Origin: an uncultured Treponema sp.
GTDB taxonomy: Bacteria; Spirochaetota; Spirochaetia; Treponematales; Treponemataceae
DNA length: 29,636 bases
Assembly (NCBI GenBank): GCA_937877515.1
Contig: CALFIX010000068.1
Location: forward strand, 1 to 29,636
Reading direction: 5' to 3'
The notes beneath the pieces are model-generated. The model was not told the DNA's origin. It did not search any database and saw only the letters and a list, made by a program, of their open reading frames with translations. Both the position numbers and the translations under genes were made by a program. Positions 1-8,218 of the stretch are shown in pieces. Numbering within the stretch: the stretch's first letter is position 1; each line of letters opens with the position of its first letter.

Positions 1-132
1 CACTGCAAGAACACTATCCAAACCAACCGGAGCAGCATTTTCATAAGTACCGGGGGTAGCATGTTCTGCAAAAGCGCATGGAATAACAGACAAAGAAACT
101 GCAAGGGCAAAAGCCTTAACTATTTTTTTCAT
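1..132 (-). CDS. Exported protein, N-terminal part only (runs off window)
   Basis: 44 codons are visible from the ATG at 132; the 3' part lies outside the window. The product starts with a typical Sec signal peptide: MKK, a hydrophobic core at about residues 7-19, then a likely signal peptidase I site after Ala-Phe-Ala at 20-22. The Cys at 19 is not in a convincing lipobox, so it is probably not a lipoprotein. A GGAG Shine-Dalgarno lies about 8 nt before the ATG. Upstream are a strong promoter (292-320) and a structured leader, so this gene has its own transcription unit. Function is not recognisable from the 44 residues. Confidence 0.75.
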   Translation of the reverse strand, partial: MKKIVKAFALAVSLSVIPCAFAEHATPGTYENAAPVGLDSVLAV

Positions 133-285
133 ATAAACACTCCATTAAAAACAGAGAAATTTTTCAAAAGCAGGCAGAACGAGGCAAAACACTAAAACCT
201 CGTTCCACCCTGGCTAACACACATTCCAACAATGTCTTGCCACTAACAGAGCATCGTAAAGGAGGTCAAGCGATACTTCTGTTAT
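133..285 (-). promoter_or_regulatory. Structured 5' leader of the exported-protein gene
   Basis: If transcription starts about 7 nt after the -10 box, the leader is about 150 nt. Three stems can be drawn. Stem 1 is 245-250/278-283 plus 253-256/271-274, and its loop on the minus strand reads CUUGACCUCCUUUA. Stem 2 is 211-214/239-242 with ACATT/AATGT inside (221-225/231-235). Stem 3 is the perfect 8-bp GAACGAGG/CCTCGTTC (177-184/198-205) with an outer CAGG/CCTG. The stem 1 loop matches the anti-Shine-Dalgarno tail of 16S rRNA. No known riboswitch class was recognised. Confidence 0.45.
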
Positions 286-291
286 ACTCAA

Positions 292-320
292 ATCATAGGA
301 GCGTAAAAAAACTTTGTCAA
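292..320 (-). promoter_or_regulatory. Sigma-70-type promoter for the exported-protein gene
   Basis: On the minus strand, TTGACA (320-315) and TATGAT (297-292) are separated by exactly 17 bp. The -35 is a perfect consensus and the -10 matches 5 of 6. The predicted start near 285 falls just before leader stem 1. Confidence 0.7.
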
Positions 321-585
321 GAAAAAAATAATACTTTTCTGCAAGATTGTGTCTATTGTACCAAAATTACTCTTACAATAGTGAATTTTATTACATTCTC
401 TTTTTTTTATTTCAAACGCACTTAAGATTTTTCACTTTTTAAGAATAGTGTAAATTTTGCTAAAAAAAAGGAATTTTGTTTTATTTTTAACGCAATCAAC
501 AACAGAAAGACTATTTTCTTAAATAAACATTCATGACTTTTTATTACGGCCTTCCACGGCTTGCTTTAGCGCGGTGCTTCGCACT

Positions 586-629
586 CACAAAAAAGAGCTG
601 CCAAGGAAACTTGACAGCTCTTTTTTGTG
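586..629 (-). terminator. Rho-independent terminator after the alpha-amylase gene (probably bidirectional)
   Basis: A 15-bp perfect inverted repeat (586-600 with 615-629) continues after one C/A mismatch into CAAG/CTTG, closed by a four-base loop (GAAA on the plus strand). Each arm has a run of six A or T, so either transcript has an A-rich 5' arm and a U-rich 3' arm. It lies about 30 nt past the amylase stop codon. Confidence 0.85.
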
Positions 630-659
630 CCCGTTCCACGCCGAGCTCATGAAAGTAGA

Positions 660-2315
660 TTATTTTGTAGCATACCAGATTTTAAATTTTTTACCTTGGA
701 ATGCAAGAGTATAACTACTAAAAGATTTTTCACTATAAGAAGATGTACCTGCATTGCTAGAAAGACTATCATACAAAGAAGAACCTATACTAACCAATAC
801 AGAACCATTTGTTCCAGAAACCTCTGCAAGATACTGAGTAGAACTAGTTTCACTCCATGTAGTAACTGTACTTAAGTCTGTTATTCCTACTTCAGCACGC
901 AATGCTATAAGAGCTTTTATAAAAGATTTTAAAGTAGGAGAAGTGCCAACTCCATTATAAGTTCCGTTTTGTAAAGACACGGTATTACCACCTAAATACT
1001 GATCTGTATTTTTTGTGGTTACGCCAGAGTCATTTTTGTACATCATTGAGCTATCAGTGTCACAACTTTCGCTTGAAGTAAAATAATGATTCCATGCAAC
1101 ACAAGGGTATCCTGGGTGGGTAAGAATAAAGGCATAGGCTGTTGCAACGTCATAAGGGTCTATTGCCCAGAGATTTTGGGTACTTCCTGTGTCATGATTA
1201 TCAACAAAAGTAACAGCATAACCTGGATATGAAGCGTAAATGTTATAACTACTTGCCAAAAGAGAATAATTTCCATCTGACACATCATTTGTAGAAGTAA
1301 AATCTGTAGAAGAACCAAAAACTGTATTTAACATTCCCTTTAAGACAAAATCAAAAACACGACTAGGAGTTCCACTAGTTCCATTTATAGTCCCATTTGT
1401 GTCTTTAACCCAAGCAAGCAGTTGATTATACCAACTTGAAGGAGAACTAGAACTAAAACCATCCGATGGCCAATACTCCCCTACAGAAAAAGCTGCACTT
1501 GTCTGTTTGTTATAATAACCTACATACTGCCCCGCATAACCTTTTACATAGTCATAACGCCATCCTTTAAAACCATTATAAACTAAATAATCAGCCATCC
1601 AAGAAACAATTCCGCTTTTTACAGCACTATTTGAATGATCTAAATCTCGTGCAGAAGAATACCCCTCTCCAGAATCCTCAGCTCCAGTTTTAGATGAGCC
1701 GTACATATCACTACTAGAATTTGAAAAACCTTCATCATCTGAACAAATTGCATAATAATCATCACACCAAGAAGGCTCTGTAAAAGTACCCCAGTTACTG
1801 GTTCCTACTCTATGATTTATAACAATATCTGCTATTGGGCTTACATTATTTGAATTTAATGTAGTAAGCAAACTTATTAAATAGCTAGATGAACCATAAT
1901 CAGAACCAAGCTCATTTAATTTTCTTGGCATATAACCATTCACAGAATCTGAATCACTTGGAGGAGGAAGCCATATATATTCAAAATTATCTTTTATATC
2001 GGAAATATTATTAGAAACTACAGTATACCAATCACTACCACTTGAACCAGAACCATATCGGGAAGACCAGTTGGAACTCCATGTGAAGCCCTGAAGCATT
2101 ACGCCACTAGAACCACTTGTACCTTCTGCATTTTCAGAAGAATTTATTGTACCCGAAACAAGAGTATCTTCGCCAATCGTAACTTCAGTACTTGAATCCT
2201 TATTTTCTGTGTCAGTATCTGAGTCTGGGTCGTCTTTTGGGCAACCTGTAAGCAGAATGCCGCAAAATGCCATAAGACTAAACGCAAAGACTGCCATCTT
2301 TATTGTTCGTTTCAT
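660..2315 (-). CDS. Alpha-amylase, GH13 (plant/GH13_6-like), surface lipoprotein
   Basis: 551-residue alpha-1,4-glucan endohydrolase, expected to cut starch or glycogen outside the cytoplasm. Residues 1-25 are a lipoprotein signal ending in LLTGC, with Cys25 the lipidated residue, followed by an acidic Ser/Thr-rich linker to about 70. The catalytic barrel follows. LQGFTW (74-79) and IWLPPPS (114-120) resemble plant-type amylases. GH13 region I is DIVINH at 163-168, region II GWRYD with nucleophile Asp255, region III VGE with acid/base Glu280, and region IV VDNHD with Asp375. All catalytic residues are present. An AGGAGG Shine-Dalgarno precedes the ATG, and a strong terminator lies downstream at 586-629. 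It sits in tandem with two pullulanase genes on the same strand. The family is certain; the GH13 subfamily is inferred from motif wording. Confidence 0.93.
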   Translation of the reverse strand: MKRTIKMAVFAFSLMAFCGILLTGCPKDDPDSDTDTENKDSSTEVTIGEDTLVSGTINSSENAEGTSGSSGVMLQGFTWSSNWSSRYGSGSSGSDWYTVVSNNISDIKDNFEYIWLPPPSDSDSVNGYMPRKLNELGSDYGSSSYLISLLTTLNSNNVSPIADIVINHRVGTSNWGTFTEPSWCDDYYAICSDDEGFSNSSSDMYGSSKTGAEDSGEGYSSARDLDHSNSAVKSGIVSWMADYLVYNGFKGWRYDYVKGYAGQYVGYYNKQTSAAFSVGEYWPSDGFSSSSPSSWYNQLLAWVKDTNGTINGTSGTPSRVFDFVLKGMLNTVFGSSTDFTSTNDVSDGNYSLLASSYNIYASYPGYAVTFVDNHDTGSTQNLWAIDPYDVATAYAFILTHPGYPCVAWNHYFTSSESCDTDSSMMYKNDSGVTTKNTDQYLGGNTVSLQNGTYNGVGTSPTLKSFIKALIALRAEVGITDLSTVTTWSETSSTQYLAEVSGTNGSVLVSIGSSLYDSLSSNAGTSSYSEKSFSSYTLAFQGKKFKIWYATK

Positions 2316-2444
2316 ATAAAGCCTCCTAAAGCTAAAGAAATTCTAACACATATTGCTTAAAATTAAACTAATGCAATGCCTAAAAGCAAAAAAAATAGAT
2401 TTCTCCACTCACACTCGTTCGGTCTAAACAACAATATTATGAGG

Positions 2445-4352
2445 TTAACGCTTTAAAATCAAAAAGGACTTTGCTTCTACAAGCGACGGCATATTCTTTT
2501 TAAAGCGGGGGGCACCCGTGCTTACATCTACAACAGAGCCATAACCCGTATACTCTATGGAAAGGTCTTTTGACGTTGCATTAAAAATCACCATAAAATC
2601 GCCAGTTTTATAAAGCGTTACACCTGCCTCCAAAGTTTCTGCAGTTGCATTAGCATTACATCCAAAAGCCTCCGGGTATTCTTTTCGTAAAGCAATAAGA
2701 CCTTTATAGCAAAAATATACGTCAGAAAACTGTTCTCTCATAGAAAAATCAATTTTATTTACAAGGTCACCGGCTATATAACTATTGTCATTTCCGCGTT
2801 TAGTGCGTAAAAATTCCTGACCACTATGCAAAAACGGAGTTCCCTGTGCCAAAAGAACATAAGAAGCACTAAGCTTATCTTGTTTTTTAACTTCCTCCAG
2901 AGAAGCCTTGTTTAACACTTCTAAGAAGTTTCCAGAATATGATGATTTTCCTAAAACACAAAGAGAAAGCTTATCAAAAAGAGTAAAATTGTCGTGACAC
3001 TCTACATAGTTTATCATGCGCCCTATTCTGTTAGTTAAATTTTTAGAGCCACAAAGCCCTTTACAAATTTCTTCGTCTGCATATTCACCTTGTACTTGCC
3101 CAGCTTTAAAACGCATAAACTCAGCACCTTTTATGGCATCTCTAAAGTTGTCGTTAAAGCAGGCAACTCCATTATGCTCTAAAGATGGCTCACAAGTGTC
3201 TATATTTTCTTTACAGACTCCACTTTTTACAAGGCACGGACCTGCAGTCCAGGGCTCTCCGTACACCATAACAGAACTGTCTATTTTGCTTAGTTCTGCA
3301 TAAACTTCGCCCATAAAATCTGTTTCCTGGCAGCCCATTAAGTCAAATCTAAAGCCGTTTATGTGGTAATTAAGCATCCAGTGTTTTAAAGAGTCCAAAA
3401 CAAAGTAACGCACCATTTTATGCTCTGTTGCCACCTCGTTACCACAGCCTGTTCCATTAGAAAAACTTCCATCTTCATTTAAGCGGTAAAAGTATCCGGG
3501 AGCTGTCATATCATACAAAGAGCCTTTGCCGGTTGCATTTGTGTGGTTATAAACCACGTCCATGTTTACAGCAATGCCAGCTTTATGAAACTTCTGAACC
3601 AACGTCCTAAACTGTTTTACGGCATCAGTCCCGTCTTTCATACGGCGCACGTAGCGGCTTTCCGGAACGTTGTAATTGTAAGGGTTATAGCCCCAGTTAT
3701 AGCCGGGGTCGTCATCAGTCTGGGCATAATCAAAACACGGCATAAGCTGAACATGTGTAACGCCTAAACTTTTTATGTACTTTACAACTTTAATACCTTC
3801 TGCAAGGTCCAAGAATTTTCCCGTACTCTGAGGGTCTTCCACAAGGCTCCAGTCCCTGACATGAAGCTCATAAATAAGAGAACGTGTATAATCTTTTTCT
3901 TTCCAGGGATTTACATAGCTTTTTATACTTTTGTCATAAACTTCTACACTTCTAGTAGGAACCGCTGTAAAACCGTCAGAAATATCTACTATTTGACTTG
4001 CTAAACTGTCTTGAGAAGCACTTTTTGCCCAAATGTCGCAAACTTCATTTACATCTTCTGTTCCGTCAGAAAGTTTATTATAAATACGATATTTGTAATA
4101 AAAGAGGTCATTACAGTTTACATTTTCTTTTTGCCATACACCGCAATCTAAAGCGTCCATCAAAATTACTTTACTGGGCTCTTTTAAAATTGAATTGTAG
4201 CGGCGAAACAAAAGAAGCTCCACCTTATACGCCAAAGGAGCCCACATTGTAAAAGATACGGTATCTTCTGAAGTAAACTTTACTCCAAACTCATTTGTAA
4301 AAAGAATACCATTGTTACACTCACACATTTTTTCAATTTCTAATAAATCCAT
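2445..4352 (-). CDS. pulA: Type I pullulanase, GH13_14, no signal peptide (cytoplasmic)
   Basis: 635-residue debranching enzyme that hydrolyses alpha-1,6 branches in pullulan, glycogen or amylopectin oligosaccharides. A CBM48-like domain covers about residues 15-145, then comes the GH13 barrel. The type I hallmark YNWGYNP is at 218-224, region I DVVYNH at 265-270, nucleophile Asp337 in GFRFD, acid/base Glu366 in YGEPW, and Asp454 in VECHD. No signal peptide or lipobox is present, so it probably acts on imported maltodextrins. The frame stays open 18 codons upstream to a TTG at 4406, but a promoter (4394-4422) overlaps that stretch and AAGGTAAGAGG precedes the ATG at 4352, so that ATG is chosen. 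It is a clear paralogue of the exported pullulanase just upstream. No convincing terminator was seen between it and the amylase gene, so read-through is possible. Confidence 0.92.
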   Translation of the reverse strand: MDLLEIEKMCECNNGILFTNEFGVKFTSEDTVSFTMWAPLAYKVELLLFRRYNSILKEPSKVILMDALDCGVWQKENVNCNDLFYYKYRIYNKLSDGTEDVNEVCDIWAKSASQDSLASQIVDISDGFTAVPTRSVEVYDKSIKSYVNPWKEKDYTRSLIYELHVRDWSLVEDPQSTGKFLDLAEGIKVVKYIKSLGVTHVQLMPCFDYAQTDDDPGYNWGYNPYNYNVPESRYVRRMKDGTDAVKQFRTLVQKFHKAGIAVNMDVVYNHTNATGKGSLYDMTAPGYFYRLNEDGSFSNGTGCGNEVATEHKMVRYFVLDSLKHWMLNYHINGFRFDLMGCQETDFMGEVYAELSKIDSSVMVYGEPWTAGPCLVKSGVCKENIDTCEPSLEHNGVACFNDNFRDAIKGAEFMRFKAGQVQGEYADEEICKGLCGSKNLTNRIGRMINYVECHDNFTLFDKLSLCVLGKSSYSGNFLEVLNKASLEEVKKQDKLSASYVLLAQGTPFLHSGQEFLRTKRGNDNSYIAGDLVNKIDFSMREQFSDVYFCYKGLIALRKEYPEAFGCNANATAETLEAGVTLYKTGDFMVIFNATSKDLSIEYTGYGSVVDVSTGAPRFKKNMPSLVEAKSFLILKR

Positions 4353-4393
4353 ACCTCTTACCTTAAAACTCCACAAAACAGAGCCCGAACGTA

Positions 4394-4422
4394 ATTTTAT
4401 ATGCAATAGTAAAATGCGTCAA
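4394..4422 (-). promoter_or_regulatory. Promoter for the cytoplasmic pullulanase
   Basis: Minus strand: TTGACG (4422-4417), 17-bp spacer, TAAAAT (4399-4394); each hexamer matches 5 of 6. The predicted start near 4387 gives a leader of about 35 nt to the ATG at 4352. This also argues against the TTG start at 4406. Confidence 0.65.
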
Positions 4423-4548
4423 TTTTTAATATTTACACTTTGAATAAGCGTACTTTTGTTTTATTTTTAGAGTTGATTTTTATAAACATTAAAAACGTCT
4501 TTAAACGTAAATTTGCATAAAAGAAGCAAAACTCTTTAACTTCCGCAA

Positions 4549-4596
4549 CAAAAAAATCTCCAGCAGCTTTCGGAGTATAAAAAAGCCACCGGAGAT
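4549..4596 (-). terminator. Rho-independent terminator after the exported pullulanase
   Basis: Minus-strand RNA has a 12-bp stem including three G-U pairs (4596-4585 with 4567-4556), followed directly by a run of U (complement of A4550-4555). It begins about 25 nt after the stop codon at 4622 and separates this gene from the next pullulanase. Confidence 0.75.
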
Positions 4597-4621
4597 AAAT
4601 TAAAGACTATTGAAAACGGGT

Positions 4622-7282
4622 CTAACTGTTTTTTATAATTACAAAGCCTTTTGCGGGTACACTTGTAATAGTAGAAGTACTTCCTGCAACGCTGTATGCT
4701 CCGCTTTCTTCATCTATTGTAACTTCATAACCTGTATCAGACAAAGAATAATCATCAGAAGTAGCATTAAAGTATACGGTAAAGCTTCCAGCTGTGTACT
4801 TTGTAACGCCACTTGTTACTTTTACTTTTGTAGCACTAGAGTCTGTCAGGTTACCAAAACTAGAAGAATACTCCTTGCGCAGGGCTATGAGTGCTTTATA
4901 AGTGTTATAGACTTCGCTGTATGTGCTCTTCATGCCAAGGTTTATTTGGTTAATGGTGTCGCTAGCATTATAGCTATTTTCGTTACCTTGCTTTGTACGA
5001 AGGAATTCCTGACCGCCATTAATAAACGGTGTTCCCTGGCTGAGAAGCACAAAAGCTGCAGCAAGTTTATCTTCTGACTTTATTGTGTCTAAATAACTAG
5101 AAGCGGCAGTAAACAAGTTACCACTGTAAGAAGTTTTATTTAATGCACTAATGGCAAGCTTATCAAACAATGTGTAGTTATCATGGCATTCTACATAGTG
5201 TAAGCTAAGCTCCGGTAGTCCTGTTGAATTTCGCGTGCAGGAGGCCCCCGTAAGACCTTTAATAATTCCACTGTCGCTAAAGGTTCCCTGAACATGCCCC
5301 TGCTTAAACCCGCCATACTCACCGCCTTTTATGGCATCTCTAAAGTCATCATCAAACGCACCGTAACCTATGCCACTTGTACCCTTTCCTGCGGCAGTCG
5401 CCCCGCCAGAAACTGCACTTGTTCCGCCAGTCCACGGCTCTCCATAAACGAGGACATTTTTATCAATTGCATAAAGTTCATCGTAAATGTCTTTCATTGT
5501 GCTAGCTTCAAAGCAGCCCATTAAGTCAAAGCGGAATCCGTTTATGTGATAGTCATTCATCCAGTGCTTTAAGCTTTCTATTACGTACTGCTTTACCATA
5601 GCGTGATTAGTTGCAAGCTCGTTACCGCAACCGCTTCCATTAGAATAGCTTCCGTTAGACATGCGGTAGAAGTAACCGGGAACAGTAGAGTCATAAAGGC
5701 TTCCTGTTAAAGTGCCGCTTGTATGGTTATAAACTACGTCCATAATTACAGCGATTCCTGCATCATGCAAAGCTTTTACCATTGTGCGTAATTCTAAAAC
5801 AGCTTGAGTTCCGTCTGTATAACTATCAGTTACATAACGTCCTTCCGGCACATTATAGTGGTATGGGTTATAACCCCAGTTGTAATCTGTATCACTATTA
5901 AGCTGAGCATAATCAAACATTGGAAGAATCTGCACGTGAGTTACGCCTAAATCCTTTAAGTGCTCTATTATAGTTTCTGTAGAAGAACCAACTGTGGCTG
6001 TATCGTTTCCACAGATTGTTAAAAACTTACCTGTGCTACTAGAGTCTACGGCACGGCTCCAGTCACGAACATGCATCTCGTAGATAACGGCGTCAGAGTA
6101 GGATTTTGTTTCGTTTCCACTAGAACCAAACGGGTTAGTATAAGAAGTCTCCCAACTGGAAGGAGTTGCTTCGCTTGAGTCAATGTCTGCAATCTGGCTT
6201 GCCGCACTGTCTGGACCTGCCACCGTATGCCAGATGTCAGAAACATAATATGTAGTGTTAGCAATTTTTATCTTATACTTGTAGTAGCTGTAGCTGGAAA
6301 CATCTACGTCTTCGACTGACCACACTCCATTATCACCTAAGCTCATAGAAACTTCTTTAGGGGTATAGCTGGTTTTCTTCCAGTCTGTAGTTGTGCTGCC
6401 AGGAGCGTCAAAGCTAGCTGTTCGGCTGGAGTCATAAGCATCAGAAGAAGAGGCATAAAGCAAAACGCTCACGCTGCCTGCAGTCGGTGCCCATGTTTTA
6501 AATGTTGCAGAAGAGTCACTTATGCTGACGCCTAAAGACTGTGCTAAAGCTGCTATTTCAGAACTAGAAGAAGGAAGCACATAATCATCTATACAATCTG
6601 CAGAATAAGTTACTGATGTAGAAACAGAATTATATATTAATGTAAGAGGTAAGTCGCTTTTGCCTGCCGTAACAGTTAAAGTAAGAGCCGTTCCGCTTAG
6701 AGCTGCGCTTGTAACAGTTTTAGAAGCACCGCTTGAGTTTGTAACTGTAAAATCACTTGCACTTACAGAAGAAGCACCTATAACAGTACCTGTAATTGTT
6801 AAAGAAGAACCGCTGATTGCAGTAACACTTGCATTGTAAAGACCTTTAACATCATCTGCAGAAGTATAATAAGTTTTGCTTCCGTAAACAAAGTAAAGCT
6901 CTGTTGTAGAAGTAAGTGTAGAAACAGGAACTTCTATATCTTCTGTCTTAGAAGAACCTGTAGAATCTACAAATAAAATTCCTAGAGGATAACTTGTATC
7001 TACGTCCATGTAGGTGTAAATATAGCCGTAGTCGCTGTCTGTCTTTGTAAGCTGAATGTCTCCGCCGGGCCAGCTCTTTGTGCTGTATTCTTCATCCTTA
7101 GAGCCCGTTTCCTTCCATGCCCATACGTTCCATGTTTTAGAAGTATCTGCACCAAAAAGACAAATCTTGTAGCCGTCTTCAGTATCCCCGCCACAAGAAA
7201 CAAATGTAAGAGAAGTTAAAGCAAGTGCCGCTGTAAAAAGACACAAACTTAAAACTCTCCATTTTTTATTAAAGATAAGCAT
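4622..7282 (-). CDS. Exported type I pullulanase lipoprotein, GH13_14
   Basis: 886-residue debranching enzyme at the cell surface. The signal peptide ends in FVSC with Cys30 as lipid anchor. Residues 38-145 look like a pullulanase-associated starch-binding domain (CBM41/PUD type, with the WNVWAW and YPLGILFVD features). Residues 148-230 form a Ser/Thr/Val-rich Ig-like linker domain. A CBM48-like module follows at about 250-375, then the GH13 barrel: YNWGYNP at 467-473, DVVYNH at 515-520, nucleophile Asp586, acid/base Glu615 in YGEPW, and Asp701 in VECHD. The start has a strong AAGGGGG Shine-Dalgarno. It has its own terminator (4549-4596) and a candidate promoter (7322-7350). Compared with its cytoplasmic paralogue it is visibly enriched in Ser and Thr. 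The GH13_14 call is firm; the CBM41 call is an inference from pattern. Confidence 0.93.
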   Translation of the reverse strand: MLIFNKKWRVLSLCLFTAALALTSLTFVSCGGDTEDGYKICLFGADTSKTWNVWAWKETGSKDEEYSTKSWPGGDIQLTKTDSDYGYIYTYMDVDTSYPLGILFVDSTGSSKTEDIEVPVSTLTSTTELYFVYGSKTYYTSADDVKGLYNASVTAISGSSLTITGTVIGASSVSASDFTVTNSSGASKTVTSAALSGTALTLTVTAGKSDLPLTLIYNSVSTSVTYSADCIDDYVLPSSSSEIAALAQSLGVSISDSSATFKTWAPTAGSVSVLLYASSSDAYDSSRTASFDAPGSTTTDWKKTSYTPKEVSMSLGDNGVWSVEDVDVSSYSYYKYKIKIANTTYYVSDIWHTVAGPDSAASQIADIDSSEATPSSWETSYTNPFGSSGNETKSYSDAVIYEMHVRDWSRAVDSSSTGKFLTICGNDTATVGSSTETIIEHLKDLGVTHVQILPMFDYAQLNSDTDYNWGYNPYHYNVPEGRYVTDSYTDGTQAVLELRTMVKALHDAGIAVIMDVVYNHTSGTLTGSLYDSTVPGYFYRMSNGSYSNGSGCGNELATNHAMVKQYVIESLKHWMNDYHINGFRFDLMGCFEASTMKDIYDELYAIDKNVLVYGEPWTGGTSAVSGGATAAGKGTSGIGYGAFDDDFRDAIKGGEYGGFKQGHVQGTFSDSGIIKGLTGASCTRNSTGLPELSLHYVECHDNYTLFDKLAISALNKTSYSGNLFTAASSYLDTIKSEDKLAAAFVLLSQGTPFINGGQEFLRTKQGNENSYNASDTINQINLGMKSTYSEVYNTYKALIALRKEYSSSFGNLTDSSATKVKVTSGVTKYTAGSFTVYFNATSDDYSLSDTGYEVTIDEESGAYSVAGSTSTITSVPAKGFVIIKNS

Positions 7283-7321
7283 AACAGCCCCCTTTTAAAA
7301 TTTTAACTTTTAGCAGAGACT

Positions 7322-7350
7322 ATTATGCCGTAAAATAATAAAATTCACAA
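7322..7350 (-). promoter_or_regulatory. Candidate promoter for the exported pullulanase
   Basis: Minus strand: TTGTGA (7350-7345), 17-bp spacer, CATAAT (7327-7322). Matches are 4 of 6 and 5 of 6 in an AT-rich region 40 nt before the ATG. Moderate support only. Confidence 0.42.
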
Positions 7351-7414
7351 AATTCAAGCTAAAAAGGCTGAATATTATAACTTTATTCTCATTTTTCAAT
7401 ACTTTTGTTATATT

Positions 7415-7439
7415 CAAAAAACTAAAAGACCATCTTTTA
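7415..7439 (-). terminator. Weak rho-independent terminator after purE
   Basis: A perfect but AT-rich 7-bp stem TAAAAGA/TCTTTTA with a 3-nt loop, followed on the minus strand by GTTTTTTG. It starts about 20 nt after the purE stop. The low stem GC makes it a modest candidate. Confidence 0.45.
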
Positions 7440-7457
7440 AAGCTTAAAGTTCAACTC

Positions 7458-7958
7458 TTAGAGTTCAACTCCCATGCCGCCGTTACTAGCTGCGTCATCA
7501 GAGAGTTTTTTTCTAAAGGCCAAAAGTTTTTCTTTTAATTCCGGGTATTTTATAGCTAAAATTTGGAGTGCCATGTAGGCTGCATTTTTTGCACTGTTAA
7601 TGCCCACGCATGCAACCGGAATTTGAGGAGGCATCTGAACAACAGACAAAAGTGCATCCATTCCGCCTAAGCCGTTAGACTTACCCGGGGTAACGCATTC
7701 CAAAGGAACTCCCACTACAGGAAGAACAGTATGACTTGCAATTACGCCTGGAAGAGCAGCACTTAAACCTGCCCCGGCAATAATCACCTCAAAGCCTTCT
7801 GATTCTATCTGTTCGATTGTTTTGAAAAGAAGGGCACTTGCTCTGTGTGCAGAAAGGATAAAAGCCTTGTAGTCCACGCCAAACTCTTTTAAAACGTCGG
7901 CAGCCTTCTTCATTGTTTCCATGTCGGATTTTGAACCGAAAAATATTGCAACTTTCAT
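7458..7958 (-). CDS. purE: PurE, phosphoribosylaminoimidazole carboxylase/mutase
   Basis: 166-residue cytosolic enzyme that makes CAIR in de novo purine synthesis. Signature elements are GSKSDM at 8-13, SAHR at 36-39, the AGAGLSAALPGV loop at 61-72, GVPL at 83-86 and VVQMP at 106-110. The SAHR and GAG-loop wording resembles class I PurE (N5-CAIR mutase, which needs PurK). By contrast, Treponema denticola PurE is described as a class II AIR carboxylase. No purK lies in this window. The ATG is fixed by homology (MKVAIFFGSKSD) but has no Shine-Dalgarno: the bases before it are TTTTTACCCC, with a -10-like TATTTT 6 nt upstream, so a leaderless mRNA is possible. A weak terminator follows. Confidence 0.93.
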   Translation of the reverse strand: MKVAIFFGSKSDMETMKKAADVLKEFGVDYKAFILSAHRASALLFKTIEQIESEGFEVIIAGAGLSAALPGVIASHTVLPVVGVPLECVTPGKSNGLGGMDALLSVVQMPPQIPVACVGINSAKNAAYMALQILAIKYPELKEKLLAFRKKLSDDAASNGGMGVEL

Positions 7959-7964
7959 GGGGTA

Positions 7965-7993
7965 AAAATAGCATTTATAGGGACGAAATGCAA
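7965..7993 (-). promoter_or_regulatory. Weak candidate promoter placing the purE start at its ATG
   Basis: Minus strand: TTGCAT (7993-7988), 17-bp spacer, TATTTT (7970-7965), then 6 nt to the ATG. The hexamers are poor (3 and 4 of 6). Listed because purE lacks a Shine-Dalgarno and the geometry matches nudC and hisH. Confidence 0.3.
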
Positions 7994-8021
7994 CGAGGGC
8001 AAAGGGTTAACACGATAAACA

Positions 8022-8081
8022 AAAAAAATTAAGCATTCGCTTTCATCATTTTTCGTCACTCCGCTACTGCTTAATTTTTTT
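8022..8081. repeat. 14-bp perfect inverted repeat in the purE-nudC gap
   Basis: AAAAAAATTAAGCA at 8022-8035 is exactly complementary to 8068-8081, with a 32-nt loop. It lies in a 540-nt stretch without an intact gene that is otherwise made of repeat-like hairpins (for example GGCACTTCGTGCT and TCGCTAAAGCGA at about 8110-8140). It could act as a bidirectional terminator, since both arms end in A or T runs, or be part of a dispersed repeat. Confidence 0.5.
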
Positions 8082-8169
8082 ATGCATTGCAAGTTCCCCG
8101 CTTTGCGCTGCTGTCGGCACTTCGTGCTCGCTAAAGCGACGGCTCCAATCGGGCGTAGGTTTTGCACTT

Positions 8170-8206
8170 GTCATTTCGACCGGAGCGAAGCGTAGTGAAG
8201 AAATCT
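8170..8206 (+). repeat. REP-like intergenic repeat unit (GTCATTTCGA...GAAATCT)
   Basis: The string starts GTCATTTCGACCGGAGCGAA and ends AGAAATCT. This resembles the widely dispersed GTCATT-CGA-GGAGCGAAGC type of extragenic repeat known from several bacterial groups (recalled, not searched). It abuts the 3' end of the broken lipoprotein gene at 8219. Confidence 0.4.
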
Positions 8207-8218
8207 ATATTTCGTACG

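Noticed and set aside
133..230. T-box riboswitch (minus strand has AGGGTGGAACGAGG, similar to the T-box antiterminator)
   Set aside because: The ACCGCG core and specifier features are absent, the downstream gene encodes an exported protein, and no strong U run follows the hairpin.
237..425. 62-codon plus-strand ORF
   Set aside because: No ribosome site; it lies across the minus-strand promoter and leader of the exported-protein gene and has a low-complexity AT-rich end.
4353..4406. N-terminal extension of the cytoplasmic pullulanase to TTG
   Set aside because: The stretch overlaps a good promoter and has no ribosome site; the ATG at 4352 has one.
4610..5077. 155-codon ORF antisense to the exported pullulanase
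   Set aside because: Shadow of a highly conserved GH13 coding region.
7955..8167. 70-codon minus-strand ORF
   Set aside because: It lies in repeat sequence with a large inverted repeat and has no ribosome site; probably a by-product of the repeat.
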